Positions 21,726 through 32,598 of a DNA stretch of 64,000 bases are shown here, one piece after another. Source of the stretch: Coffea arabica (Eukaryota; Streptophyta; Magnoliopsida; Gentianales; Rubiaceae); contig NC_092317.1 in assembly GCF_036785885.1 (NCBI RefSeq), positions 2,916,501 to 2,980,500 of the forward strand. Direction: 5' to 3'. The position numbers and the translations under genes are program-made. How positions within the stretch are numbered: position 1 is the first letter of the stretch; each line of letters opens with the position of its first letter. Under the pieces are notes generated by a model. The model ran no database searches. It saw only the letters and a list, made by a program, of their open reading frames with translations, and was not told the origin of the DNA.

Positions 21726-24347
21726 CTAAGAATGGCCCCAATAACCCTCATCCCCGCATGAGCATTTCCCATCCTTGAAATGATGGAAATGTTCAGTATC
21801 CCGCACAGATATCTCTCTACGAACAACCTTTGAAATAAACTTTACAGTGCTGTGACAGCTTTGACACATATAAAGATTCTTTGTTATCCAAATCGGCATC
21901 CCAGGGACAGTGTTTATCAGTGCAAATGCAATTGCCAATCTCTCACTATGTCCACAAAAAACCTCAGCTTTTGAGGCTTCAAGTTCATTTTCGGAACTGC
22001 TCTGAGGCTCAGTAAGACCTTCTGCTCTCATCTTAACATAAAATCCCTCCAGAACTGCATTAAGTTCCTTTATTTGAGGGTGGAAATCGTGACCACTTAG
22101 AAAGGCATGGACTTTGCCCTTTACTTCTACCCAACTACATCCAGGATCAACAGTAATCCCTTTTTCTCTCATCATTCTCCTGAGATGTGCAACATCATCC
22201 CATTTACCACACTCAGAGTAGAAATTGCACAAGAGCATGTAGTAACCAACACTCTCTTTATCCATTTCCACTATGTGCCTTGCTGCAAGTTCCCCAACAT
22301 CAACTTGTCGGTGAATTCTGCATGAATTCAACAAGGCTCCCCAGATAGCTGCATCTGCTTTTATGGGAATTTTATGTATAAAATCAAGAGCATCATTGAC
22401 CTTCCCTGCACGACCAAGTAAATCTACCACACAAGCATAATGTTTCAAATTTGGAGCAATGCAGTAAGCGTCTCTCATGCTCTGAAAATAAGTCAAGCCT
22501 TCGCTCACCATGCCTGATCTACTACAAGCACATAGAAGAGATATAAAAGTAATTTCATCTGGCTCAACCTTTGACTGCACCATTCTATCAAATAGCTCCA
22601 TGGCCTGCGTGCCCTGCCCCCGCTGGGCATATCCTGTTAGCAAAATATTCCATGCAGCAACGTCCTGTCTCTGTATTCTAAATTGATTCAATGCAGGGGC
22701 CATCCTTCCACATCGCACATACATGTCTAGGAGTGCATTGGGTAGAAATCCCTCAAATGCCAACCCATTCCTTAATACATGAGAATGTATCTCCTTTGCA
22801 CACATCAAAGCTCCTATTCTAGCACATGCACCAAGAACAGAGATCAATGTAACATCATTAGGATTTACACTGAGTTTCATTTGCCTAAAGAAAATCAAGG
22901 CTTCGAAACTTCTGTTGTTGATCCGAAGCCCAAGAATAATCGATGTCCAAGATATCACGTTCTTGTCAGATATCTGATGAAAGATCTCCAGGGCCTTATC
23001 AATGCATTTGCATTTCGAATAAAAATCAATAAGAGTGTTCGCAACTATAACATATGATACAAGACCTGTAGTCTTGGCAAGCTCATGAAGCCTAACACCC
23101 ATGTCGAAAAGACTCAAAGAAGTACATGCAGACAAAACACTGGCGATGGTGATCTCATCTGGCATAATACCATGTAGCTCCATCGTTTTATAAGTTTCAA
23201 CAGCCTTCTCAGGCAAACTATTACTCTCATAAGCAGAAATCATTGCTGTCCAAGAAACCACATCTTTTAACTCAATCCTGCTAAAAACTTTTTCAGCTTC
23301 CTCCCACTTCCCAACACTTGAGTACATCTGAATCAATGTGTTATCCACCGCAACATCAACCCCAAACTCAGTCTTTACCACATATCCATGCAGAGCCCTA
23401 CCAAACCTCTCATCACCAAGAACCTCAGATGCTGAGATCACGCTAGTCATTGTCATCAAATCCGGGTTAATACAATACTCCCGCATCAAAAAGAACAACC
23501 TCAACCCCTCAAAACATTCACCATTCTCAAAATACCCCGAAATCATCGCATTCCATGATATTCTGTCTCTCCAAAGCATTCCATCAAACACCATTCTCGC
23601 ACTACCCAAATCATGACATTTCACGTACATAGTGATCAAAGCATTAACCACATCAACATCTGATATAAATCCAAACCTAATTACATGAACATGAATTTCT
23701 CTACCCCTACTCCAATCCCCCATACCCCCACAAGTTCTTAAAACACAGGGGAAAGTAAAAACATCAGGCCTATAACCAGCCCACAACATCTTATGATACA
23801 AATCCAATGCCTCATCAAAATATCCATTTTTGGCATACCCACCAATCAAAACATTCCAAGAAAACACATCTCTGTCCTCCATTTTACCAAACACATACCA
23901 GGCATCACTCAAGTTCCCCAACTTCACAAACATGCTCAACAACGCATTTCCTAACCTTAAACTCAACTGGGACCTAAAGCTTAGAATATGTTCATAAATT
24001 ACGCCCCCTTCATTTAAGGCCCTCTTAAATTCACACAACCTAATTAAAGAAATAAATGTTTCTTCATCTATATTACTTTGTGGGTCTTTTGGTAAAGTGT
24101 TTAGGAAGGTTACGGCTTGGTCTAGCTGGTTTTGGAGGCAAAGTTGGGTGAGGTGTGAGTTGGGGTCAGCAGTTGGGTGGACTGTGGAGCTAAGGAGTGA
24201 ACTGCGGGTTCTTCTGAGGGGAAATTGATGCGCTTTCTGTGTAGTGTTCGAGAAAATTAGGGACTTGGAGGTCTGAAAGTTGGAGACTTGGGGATTGAGT
24301 AGGTCAGAGTGGAGAGAAATGGACGGGGTTTTAACAGACACCGCCAT
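21726..24347 (-). CDS. ECB2: Chloroplast PLS-DYW pentatricopeptide repeat RNA-editing factor (ECB2/VAC1 type)
   Basis: Single-exon CDS of 873 residues. The Ser/Thr-rich N-terminus looks like a plastid transit peptide. From about residue 130 there are tandem PPR motifs of P, L and S type (WYVFGKMEDRDVFSWNVLIG, FTFPCVLRTCGGM, VDVVNALITMYVKC and so on), then E/E+ and DYW domains. The cytidine-deaminase-like zinc residues are present: HSE in CGHSERLA and CxxC in CQSC. Over its whole length it resembles Arabidopsis At1g15510 (ECB2/VAC1, 866 residues), which edits plastid transcripts such as accD and ndhF and is needed for early chloroplast development. Transfer of that function is inference from close similarity. 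The C-terminus reads CSCGDEGYWGHS instead of ending in a plain DYW triplet. Confidence 0.93.
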   Translation of the reverse strand: MAVSVKTPSISLHSDLLNPQVSNFQTSKSLIFSNTTQKAHQFPLRRTRSSLLSSTVHPTADPNSHLTQLCLQNQLDQAVTFLNTLPKDPQSNIDEETFISLIRLCEFKRALNEGGVIYEHILSFRSQLSLRLGNALLSMFVKLGNLSDAWYVFGKMEDRDVFSWNVLIGGYAKNGYFDEALDLYHKMLWAGYRPDVFTFPCVLRTCGGMGDWSRGREIHVHVIRFGFISDVDVVNALITMYVKCHDLGSARMVFDGMLWRDRISWNAMISGYFENGECFEGLRLFFLMREYCINPDLMTMTSVISASEVLGDERFGRALHGYVVKTEFGVDVAVDNTLIQMYSSVGKWEEAEKVFSRIELKDVVSWTAMISAYESNSLPEKAVETYKTMELHGIMPDEITIASVLSACTSLSLFDMGVRLHELAKTTGLVSYVIVANTLIDFYSKCKCIDKALEIFHQISDKNVISWTSIILGLRINNRSFEALIFFRQMKLSVNPNDVTLISVLGACARIGALMCAKEIHSHVLRNGLAFEGFLPNALLDMYVRCGRMAPALNQFRIQRQDVAAWNILLTGYAQRGQGTQAMELFDRMVQSKVEPDEITFISLLCACSRSGMVSEGLTYFQSMRDAYCIAPNLKHYACVVDLLGRAGKVNDALDFIHKIPIKADAAIWGALLNSCRIHRQVDVGELAARHIVEMDKESVGYYMLLCNFYSECGKWDDVAHLRRMMREKGITVDPGCSWVEVKGKVHAFLSGHDFHPQIKELNAVLEGFYVKMRAEGLTEPQSSSENELEASKAEVFCGHSERLAIAFALINTVPGMPIWITKNLYMCQSCHSTVKFISKVVRREISVRDTEHFHHFKDGKCSCGDEGYWGHS

Positions 24348-25276
24348 TTGTGGAGCTGCAGAAGCAGAGCATTGTTGGTCTGATAGTTTCGAGTGGGGGT
24401 TTTGGCTGAGGTTTAACGGCTAAGACATGCTACCGGGTAATTGGATAATGTACAGCATAGATTGATCACAAAACGACCCCGTCTGCAGCCACCAAATTTT
24501 ATTTTTGCGAGCTAAAGAGTTTCTCCCTTGCTCTTTTTGCTTGTACTTAAATGCAACAATACCTTGTTATTAAAATTTTGCTGCATAGCCAGTTTGCAAC
24601 TGATTTTATATAAGTTTTGACAAGAAATTAGCTCTTTTTATGGTAGAATGACATTATGGTTTTGATCAGGATAGCCAAATTGAAATGAGGATGCTACGCT
24701 GCTCTTAACTCTTGCGCCTCAGAAATAAAAATTTCTAAAATCAGACAAAATAGTGCCGTTTAAAAATATTGATAGAATCACAATGTGCAAACCATTATCG
24801 TGTTTTGCTAATGGAACCTGATAGCAACTGTAAAATTCTGGAACTTTTGCCAATAACTTGAATGTCTATAGGATAAAGGCAGAAACTTTTCTACTCTAAA
24901 TAGTTTCGGGAAAATGTTCGAATTTGTTTGGATAGAGTATTATTTGAAATAATTACTGTAACACTTTTTGTGATGTGATGTATGTGAGATAAAAAGATAA
25001 TTGGGAATATAAAAAGGTGAATTGAAAATTGTGTTTATGATGCAAGCGAAATATTATTTAAAAAAATGAGATATCCAGACAAATCCTTGACTTCGCAAGT
25101 TGCAATAGGTCGAATAGTGAAAAAATGAAGAGAAATTAGGAAAATCAGGGTATTATTCTCCAGAAGTGAACATTTTAAGTTACCGAATGATACTTGAAAA
25201 ACTAAACATATTGTTATACAATTACAAAGCATTATTGAGAAATCCAACATTTTAGAATCCATTTTCAACGTCAATC
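24348..25276. other. Spacer between ECB2 and NPH3 genes
   Basis: Contains the ECB2 leader and promoter near 24348-24500 and a family A MITE at 24923-25083. No gene is seen. Confidence 0.5.
24923..25083 (+). mobile_element. MITE, family A, 161 bases
   Basis: Terminal inverted repeats: TTTGTTTGGATA at the left and TATCCAGACAAA at the right. The shared core AATTACTGTAACACTTTTTG is followed by GATGTGATGTATGTGAGATA, as in three other copies in this window. No clear target-site duplication. Non-coding. Confidence 0.75.
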
Positions 25277-27363
25277 TCAAGACATAGAATTCCTCCATTT
25301 GGGTGGTTTTTTGCCTTTGACAAGCCTAGTCTTGACATCAACAGGAGTTTGTCTTCCAAAATCACCTTCTCCTTCAACGTTAGTTAACTTGTTGGCTCTA
25401 AACGAAGGCATTACAATCTTCTTCCAACTGAAAAGTCCCTTCTTTTTCTCCAATAATCTCTCAATTTGTCCTTGCATGTTCATGCATTGGCTTTGAAGCC
25501 TTAAAACATCTTCTTTGAGCTTCTTGATCTCCAACTGCTGAGCATTCATTTCTCGCTTTGACATGCACCTGGCAGGGAGATCTAGCCCCATGTTCGGGCT
25601 ACGGGTGCCGCTGAAGGATCCACTCCAGTCGATCTGCTTGTTGAGCTTTGCTTGCTCTGAGAATAACACTTGAATTACTGCCCGCACCGGCAAACGCTCG
25701 TTTTGGGCAGCATGCAACGAGGCCTCTGCTGACAGTTTTCTGCTGTCGATTAATCGGCAAAGATTCTTCCTTTCTTGCTTTGATACTCCCCGATGTGCCT
25801 GCCAGTGTCCGGAGTAAATTTATCAGCTTGATTGTTGTTGTATCTATAGATATTAACCAGTAAATTACTTCCCAAAAGATTTCTTCGATTGACATGAATT
25901 GTACATTTAGTTCGAACAAATTTATGTGCATCAAAAGATTTGGTGATACTGTAATTTGAAAGCCATGTTATATCAGTAATTTGATGTCTATCTCAATCTT
26001 TGGTTCATAAGTTGGGAGTGAAAATGTGTTCATTGGCTCATTGATGTGATTGATGATCAAATGCCATGCCTCGACGTAGACTACAGCATTGAAAAATCAA
26101 TTTAAAGGCTATGAACCATCTTCCAAACTTTTTACGTGTGGATAAAAAGAAAAGGGACGCTCGTGACACTACTTTCCAAATCCTTCATATGAGGACAATA
26201 CCAAACCCCTTTTTTGGTCTACTTTCTTTGTTCATTGTTTGTCTGGTGTAGTCATATGACTCGTATCTGTTTCATTTTGTTTTGATAAGCAGAACAATGC
26301 AGCTTGTTGGTTGTGCGATGAAGAATCTAATGCTGGTGACAGCACAACAACTCCTACTTCCCCAAATTTGGCATCTATCCTAATTCCCCTCACCAAATGA
26401 GGGTGTAATGTTAATTTACTATACCAGAGAGAAAAGCAACATGCATACAACAAAATTAAGCAACACTCTATTAAGGGTAGCAGAGCCACCAAGTATATAT
26501 ATATATATATATGAATATAGGGTAAACTTGAAAAGTTCAAGAGGCAGCAGGAGAAAATAAAAACATAAAAAAAATAAAAATAAAAATAAAAATGAAGAAT
26601 TGAAATTGTTCCAACTTACTTTGAGATAGGTGTCAATGGCTCTGTATAAGCCATCATCAATAGAACGAGCATGAGCCGGGAGTGCTCCAGCAAGAGCAAT
26701 GAAATCAGACAACGCCAAATTGGAGTCCACCGCAGCTTCAGCAAGGTAAGAGTCCACAAGCTTAGCCACCTTCATCAATGCAGCTCCACTTCTGAAAGTT
26801 TCATCCAAATTCAAGAACCTTTTGACCAGTCTAAGAGCCAGTTCAACGTCAAGCAATGTCCCAGAAGTATGACTAAAAGACGGTATCAGGAAATCCTTGA
26901 GCGAAGCCTGGTCAAGCTGCCAAGAAATTCTCTTCTCTAACTCGACCCTGTAAGTGGGCTCAACACCAACCATGCAGGCGGTCCGGAGCAGCCTCAGAAG
27001 GAAGGTACAGGGGACAGAATCCTTCTCAGGGGGGAGGATTCCGACCAGGGTTTCGACGAAAAACCTCTTCTTCATCCAAGAAGATGTGACGCTATCAGGG
27101 GATTCTTCAAGATTTATCAGGCTTTTTTCTACCTCATCCCCTGAACCTGACAAGTCAGGAAGCCACTTGGATGAATAATGGGCGATGATTGAACCAATCA
27201 ATTCAGGCCGTACTCCCTTGGCTTTAATTCCGGATACAGTCTTAACAAAGTAATCCATATCAAGAATGCAAGCATCATCAAACCAACATTCTGCTCCAAA
27301 TTGTGTCGTTCTGCCCGCAAAGGTAGTGATGGACTCTGGCAAGGCCAGTTTGTCATTCTTCAT
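25277..27363 (-). CDS. NPH3-domain protein lacking a BTB domain
   Basis: Two exons, 26620-27363 (donor AAA/GTAAGT) and 25277-25798 (acceptor CTGGCAG/GCACAT), give 421 residues with an 821-base intron that holds a TA microsatellite. The N-terminus enters the NPH3 domain almost at once: CWFDDACILDMDYFVKT (~residues 26-42), then GVRPELIGSIIAHYSSKWLP, WMKKRFFVETLVGILP and RISWQLDQASLKDFLIPSFS. Exon 2 carries AHRGVSKQERKNLCRLIDSR and QNERLPVRAVIQVLF, both hallmarks of the family, then a short coiled coil. NPH3 proteins serve phototropin and auxin-transport signalling, usually as CUL3 adaptors through a BTB domain. None is visible upstream, and an in-frame TAA lies 18 bases before the ATG. It matches the BTB-less subgroup (At1g52770/At3g15570 as I recall). 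Partners are unknown. Confidence 0.88.
26494..26512. repeat. TA dinucleotide microsatellite in the NPH3 intron
   Basis: Uninterrupted TA run of about nine units inside the NPH3 intron. Confidence 0.9.
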
Positions 27364-29221
27364 TTTGGCAGCAGAATAGCGTTAGATAGCTGTTGTAGCA
27401 GAGGACTAGGAAGCTGATGAGTGATGCTAACAAAAGGTTGCTACATTGCTAGTACATCATGCTCTTCACTATTTCAACAGTATGCTTGTGACATGGTCAA
27501 ACTCAGTACTTGTAGATAAAAGGGTAGAGGTTAAGAAAGGGTAGACCTGGCCGCATCATTTAGGATGGCGAAATGGGGAAAAAAAAATTCTTCGTGGTTG
27601 GTGCCGTGAACATGGGTGATGAAGAGTATAGGATAAGAAGAGGGAGGAGTGAGGGATGTCCGGTAATACTATTCGTTTCAAGTCCCTTTCGCTGGGATGT
27701 CCGGTAATGCTAATTAATTTTGTTCAACAGCTACAGGGAATAATCCATGATATGTCACTCCCAGGACGAATTTGCATTAAAAGGTTTTGTCTCCACCGTA
27801 GGCTCAAGGCCTTGTTCGCTTCTTCTGTTCACCAAATTACCACTAGCCCAAAGTAAGTTGCAACACTTTATGGCGTATATATGTAATATTCTTTCTTTTC
27901 TTTTTTTTTTATCCTATGTGGATTGGTAGAGTATGGTAAAACTGGCACAACAGTAAAAGGCCATCAACACTCTCATTCTCCGCACTCGTTCATTTTATTA
28001 GCTCTTATTAGTCTCTGCGCCAGATACAACTTCAAGATTTTTACCGGCTGGGCTAGGATATACTGGTACAAGTAAACGAGAGCTCTTAGTCTTGTGAATG
28101 GAAAAAAAATAACATAACGTCGAGAGAGAGTCAAACCCGAGTCTTGAGGATGGAAAGGAAAAAAATAATGTTAAAAGAGTATCGGTCCAGATTAATCAGG
28201 GCAATACAATCACCAAACACCGGGCGATTTAACACCTCAAAAAAAAAACAAAACAAAAAAGGAGTAGGGAGTTGTTGCTGTTGACACCTTCTTCCCCCAT
28301 TTTCCCCAGCCCTGTAGTTCCCCAATAGTTGGGATGTTCATAGTGAAACTTCTTATCTCAAACACTACCCAGCGGTATTGTGTCCTTTAAGTGGTAACTG
28401 TGTCGGTTGAATGGGTTTATTTGATTTGGATTCAAGTGTCATCGAATGCTGAATCCAAACCCACACAAAAAAAAAAGTTATATCCGAATGCTACCGGATT
28501 TGGGCCTTTCAGATTGTTGCCCATCAAAAGTAGGCCTAATTTTAGCTACCCAATGGTAACCCTGGTTGGTAGATTTAACAGCTTTTTTGTGCCTAACCCA
28601 GTCCTATGCCTGCTATATATTATCATTAATCCATTGCTGCTTGCTTAAGAGAAATGTTCTCAGCGTTTTATGCACTGTGGCAAACACTCAGACCCCCTGT
28701 GCATTCCCACATTGCCATGCCAGGAAGACAAACCATTGGTGCAACCAGCTACCGAGATAGACAGTTATGATATACAAGACACACCAGCTCACTCGTTTTC
28801 TCATAAAAAATACAACAGCTGCAGAGATTGTGGAAGAAAAAAGAAACAACCACTGAAGCTTGAATTTTCTAGCGAGACAATCTAAGAGGGGGATGTAATT
28901 ACACTAACTAACATGCCAGAACCATTATGCATTCTCGAGTTAAAATCTTAAATATTCTGCATTCTACATCAACGTATCTAACAAATGTTTCTCAATGGTA
29001 AGTAAAAGCTTGGAGAAGAATCAAATGAACTACAATAAGCTGATTACATCTTTTATAGTTTTTGATTATTCTGTAAAAGTATGAATTAATCCAAATCCTA
29101 CCTGCACCACTTTTGAAATCCCCCCTTTAAGTAGTGAACTCAGGAACACCGCAACCACCACAAAAACTTCCACTTTCATTTCCTTATGGTCTCACGTTCG
29201 GCAACTAATTCAACGATATTA
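27364..29221. other. Spacer between NPH3 and NTT genes
   Basis: Holds the NPH3 promoter side and the NTT 3' UTR. An imperfect short repeat occurs at about 27655-27710 (GGATGTCCGGTAAT at both ends). No supported gene. Confidence 0.4.
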
Positions 29222-32200
29222 TCACACACTTCGCGGAGAGGAGGGCTCAGAAGTGCTGGCAGGGCCACCCTCAGCAGGATTTAGAGCTGCTCCACTCGCA
29301 AGAGAACCGTTATCACTCTCATTCTGAGTCATGACTGGGATTTTAACAGATGCTCGCTCCATCTCCTTCTCAAGCTCTTCTTCACGTCGCAATGCAGTAA
29401 ATTGGCCATCCAAGGACCTGGCTGCCGCTAACCATGCGCCAACAATTATTAGAAGTACACCTCCAAGGTAAGGAGTGGAATTTGCCAGTGAGCCAAAGGC
29501 TAATATCATAAACTGTTGAATCAATGCACCACCAGATTTTCCCAATGGATTGCAGACAACATCAATTGCAGCTTTCCCTTTAATCTGATACAAGAATAAA
29601 ATCAACAATGAGTTTATTTGCAACAAACATTAGAGCTCAAAATGCTATTTTAGTCTCTCAACCCTAAAAGTTTGTATTTGAGCATAACCTGAAACTAGAC
29701 AGATCCTACTATCATGCGAGCTACTTTAGATATTGGAAGCCTACATGCTTTCTTTTTTAGTAGTGCTTTCTTAGCTGTTGCATTTTGCATCTATGTACTC
29801 ATGATGATGATTGAATTTCTGTAACTCGAGATCTTGAATGTTGAATCTTTTATTTAGCTTAAAAAGAAAGAAATCCAAATGGCAAATAAAGCATCAGACC
29901 TTGGTCTCCTCGTCTAATGGAATATAGGCCATTTCCTTGCACGGATCAAACAAGCTGTATTTGGCACTTTTACTGAAAATGTTTTGCATCGCACCCACAT
30001 AAACTGCTGCAAGAAGTGGAGTCAGCCCAAACTTGGCAAGAGAAGGCCCAAAAGGGTCACCAAACAATATCAAGGAAAAGAAGCCAACTCCTGTGAGGAG
30101 CAAAACAGTTGGTGTAATTGTGGCTGCCACCCCCCAGCCATATTTGTCAAAAATCCATTGACTCAGAAGCATCATCGTGAAAGTTGCTATTCCAGTAGCA
30201 GTTGAAAAGTCACCCATGAAGGATGAGTATTCATTTGGGCTAGGAAACTGCATCGTACTAAAAGAATAAGTCTACAAGCAGATAGGAGGACAGAATACCA
30301 TAGATTAGAAAGCCACATTTATTTATACCTGAGCTTTGAGCTTGGATTTCCATGTAACCTCTACAAGGTTAATGCTAATGCCATATGCAACAACCAAAGT
30401 GGCAAGATCCCTAATATATTTAGAAGACACCAAAAACTTCAAACTCTCCATTGTCCCCATCTTTGGTTTCTCCTGTCAAAGTTAACATCATAGTTAATAA
30501 TTGCACCAAGAAGGACAGTATCAAGCAGCAAAAGCTACCCCTGTATCAGTTATATATAAAGAAAAAACAGCATCCTTGTAGATTACCTTCTTCTTCTTGC
30601 TACGGGTAGGAAGAGGCACATTGCGATTCGCCCACCAATAGAAGAAACAGATGGCAGCCCCCATCAGCACAACAATGCTCATCATTCCTTTCAAGGAGAT
30701 GGCCCAACCATCAACTCCAGGACCTAAATTCTTTCTCAAATTAGAGAAGTATTTCACCGTCCGACCAGAGAAAACAAGGGCAATATTGGCTCCCAGTCCA
30801 AACAGAGGATAGAATCTTTTAGCCTCTTCAATGGTAGTTATCTGCAACAACAAAGCATTCAGCAAAGTTAATTGCAGAAAAATAACAAAGAATTCACGCA
30901 AATTCAATTGCATCTATTTATTTACCAGTATCACCAGTAACTTAAATTTTATCAAGTGATGGTAAAACAAAAATCATCAAAGCTAGGTAGAAACTAATAG
31001 ATAAACATGAGAACTGGCCTGTTAGTTCACCACCACGACAATAACATAATACAATGAATAAAGAAAACATTAATTCATCATTTCCAACCACGGGGCAAAG
31101 GAAGGGGAGGACTGTACCAATAATGTCAATACAAAACATGTAGAACCAGTTTTTCCTTTTTTGTTTCTGGGCTTACGGCTCAGTTTAGCAGGAAATAGAA
31201 AATTTTATATATGGGCCAAAGTATGACGGCTTTTGTGCTTGTCTACGAGGAACTATATCCCAAATTAGCCCAACTCAACCAACTTCACCAATCCAAGAAA
31301 TAAAAGAGAGGCGGCAAAGCACAGTTTAGAAATTTTTTGAGAGAAGAGAGGGACAACTTTTTGGCTTTGTATGTAAAGCATATTGCAAAAAGTCACTGTT
31401 ATCCACATCAGGATATTAACCCTGCTGGACAGTCAAAATCATATATTGGAATAACAATAATATGATCCCATGAATAAATAAAGGCCTATGCAAACCAAGT
31501 ATAACTTCCTATATAGACAGGAAAACAAGAATTTAAACGCAGATTTGAAAATGTTGAACACAACCTAATAATAGATGAGAAAAAAAAACAGTTATGAAGA
31601 ATCTAGCATGTGCAACATCAGCTTTAGTAGTTTGATTTCCGTAAAGATAATAAACTGAACTACTGAACTACTGGAATCCCCACGAAACAATAATTAACGG
31701 GGAAGATAATTATGCCAGTTTCAGATGCTCAAGAGAATGGAATCTTTTAACACAATCCGGAAGAGAGATAATTCTTAATATACAGCCATCCCTACTCATG
31801 GGCTGAGATAGTTACCTGATTAGCAAACCCCCAAAAAAGCACCGAAATGACCACACTTCCCCAAAGCTCTGCCATGACATAAAATAAACAAAAACTCCAG
31901 ATCCTCATAATAGCAATTGGCCCTAGAAATCTTGGGCCAAGTATATTCAGAAGCTTATCAGCAAGAGCTGTGGGGTGAAAATAATTGCTGAGCGGGTACA
32001 AAACAAACCCAAATGCCCCAAAAAAGGCGATAAAGGGAAGTATTGTGGTGTAAAAAAGAGCCTCCTTTGACAACACGTTAGCCATTTTTGTGTACAACAA
32101 CATGAACCCGATAGCCATAGGTAAATTCACCCAAGTTTTCAGGAAAGGTATAATCTCAGCACTTGACCCCTTAGCTGTCACCACTAACACATCTTTGGTG

Positions 32201-32598
32201 TCCCTAAGAATTGTATAGTTGAAGAGGATACAGAAAAACATCATGCCAAGAGGTAAAATCTTCTTAAGGGTATTAAGCTCTATACCCAAAAACTTGGGTG
32301 GCTCGGGCTGGCGAAAAACTGGCTGGCCGTCGGCTCCTGTTGCAGCAGCAGCAGCCTCAGCCCTGCAAACATGGAAAGTTCTATTTTTTGGGATAATTAA
32401 ATTAGGCTTTGTGGCAAAGCCCTGAAATTTTTGGAACCCATTAAGATTTACAGAGAGACCTGAAAATGGTTTGTTTTTCAAGGGATTGAAAGGGCTAAAC
32501 CTATGCCTTAAACCCTGCTGTGGAGGATTGAGCAAAGCCCTGGTTTTGGGGTTTGAAGGTAGAGAAAGAAGCCCTTTTGTCTGAAAAACAGCTTGCAT
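29222..32598 (-). CDS. Plastid ATP/ADP translocase (NTT/AATP)
   Basis: Five exons: 31816-32598, 30587-30841, 30329-30472, 29900-30247 and 29222-29584. All introns are phase 0 and GT-AG. The product is 630 residues, close to the ~620 usual for plastid NTTs. Residues 1-80 form a Ser/Pro/Arg-rich transit peptide. About twelve helices follow, with family blocks NYTILRDTKDVLVVTAKGSS (~residues 127-146), FLKTWVNLPMAI, ITTIEEAKRFYPLFGLGANI and SLVEVTWKSKLKAQ-like FINLVEVTWKSKLK. The C-terminal tail is Ser/Glu-rich. The protein sits in the inner plastid envelope and exchanges cytosolic ATP for stromal ADP, feeding starch and lipid synthesis in non-green or dark plastids. It corresponds to Arabidopsis NTT1/NTT2 (At1g80300/At1g15500); I cannot say which. 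A TATA-rich stretch lies at 32851-32870. Confidence 0.95.
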
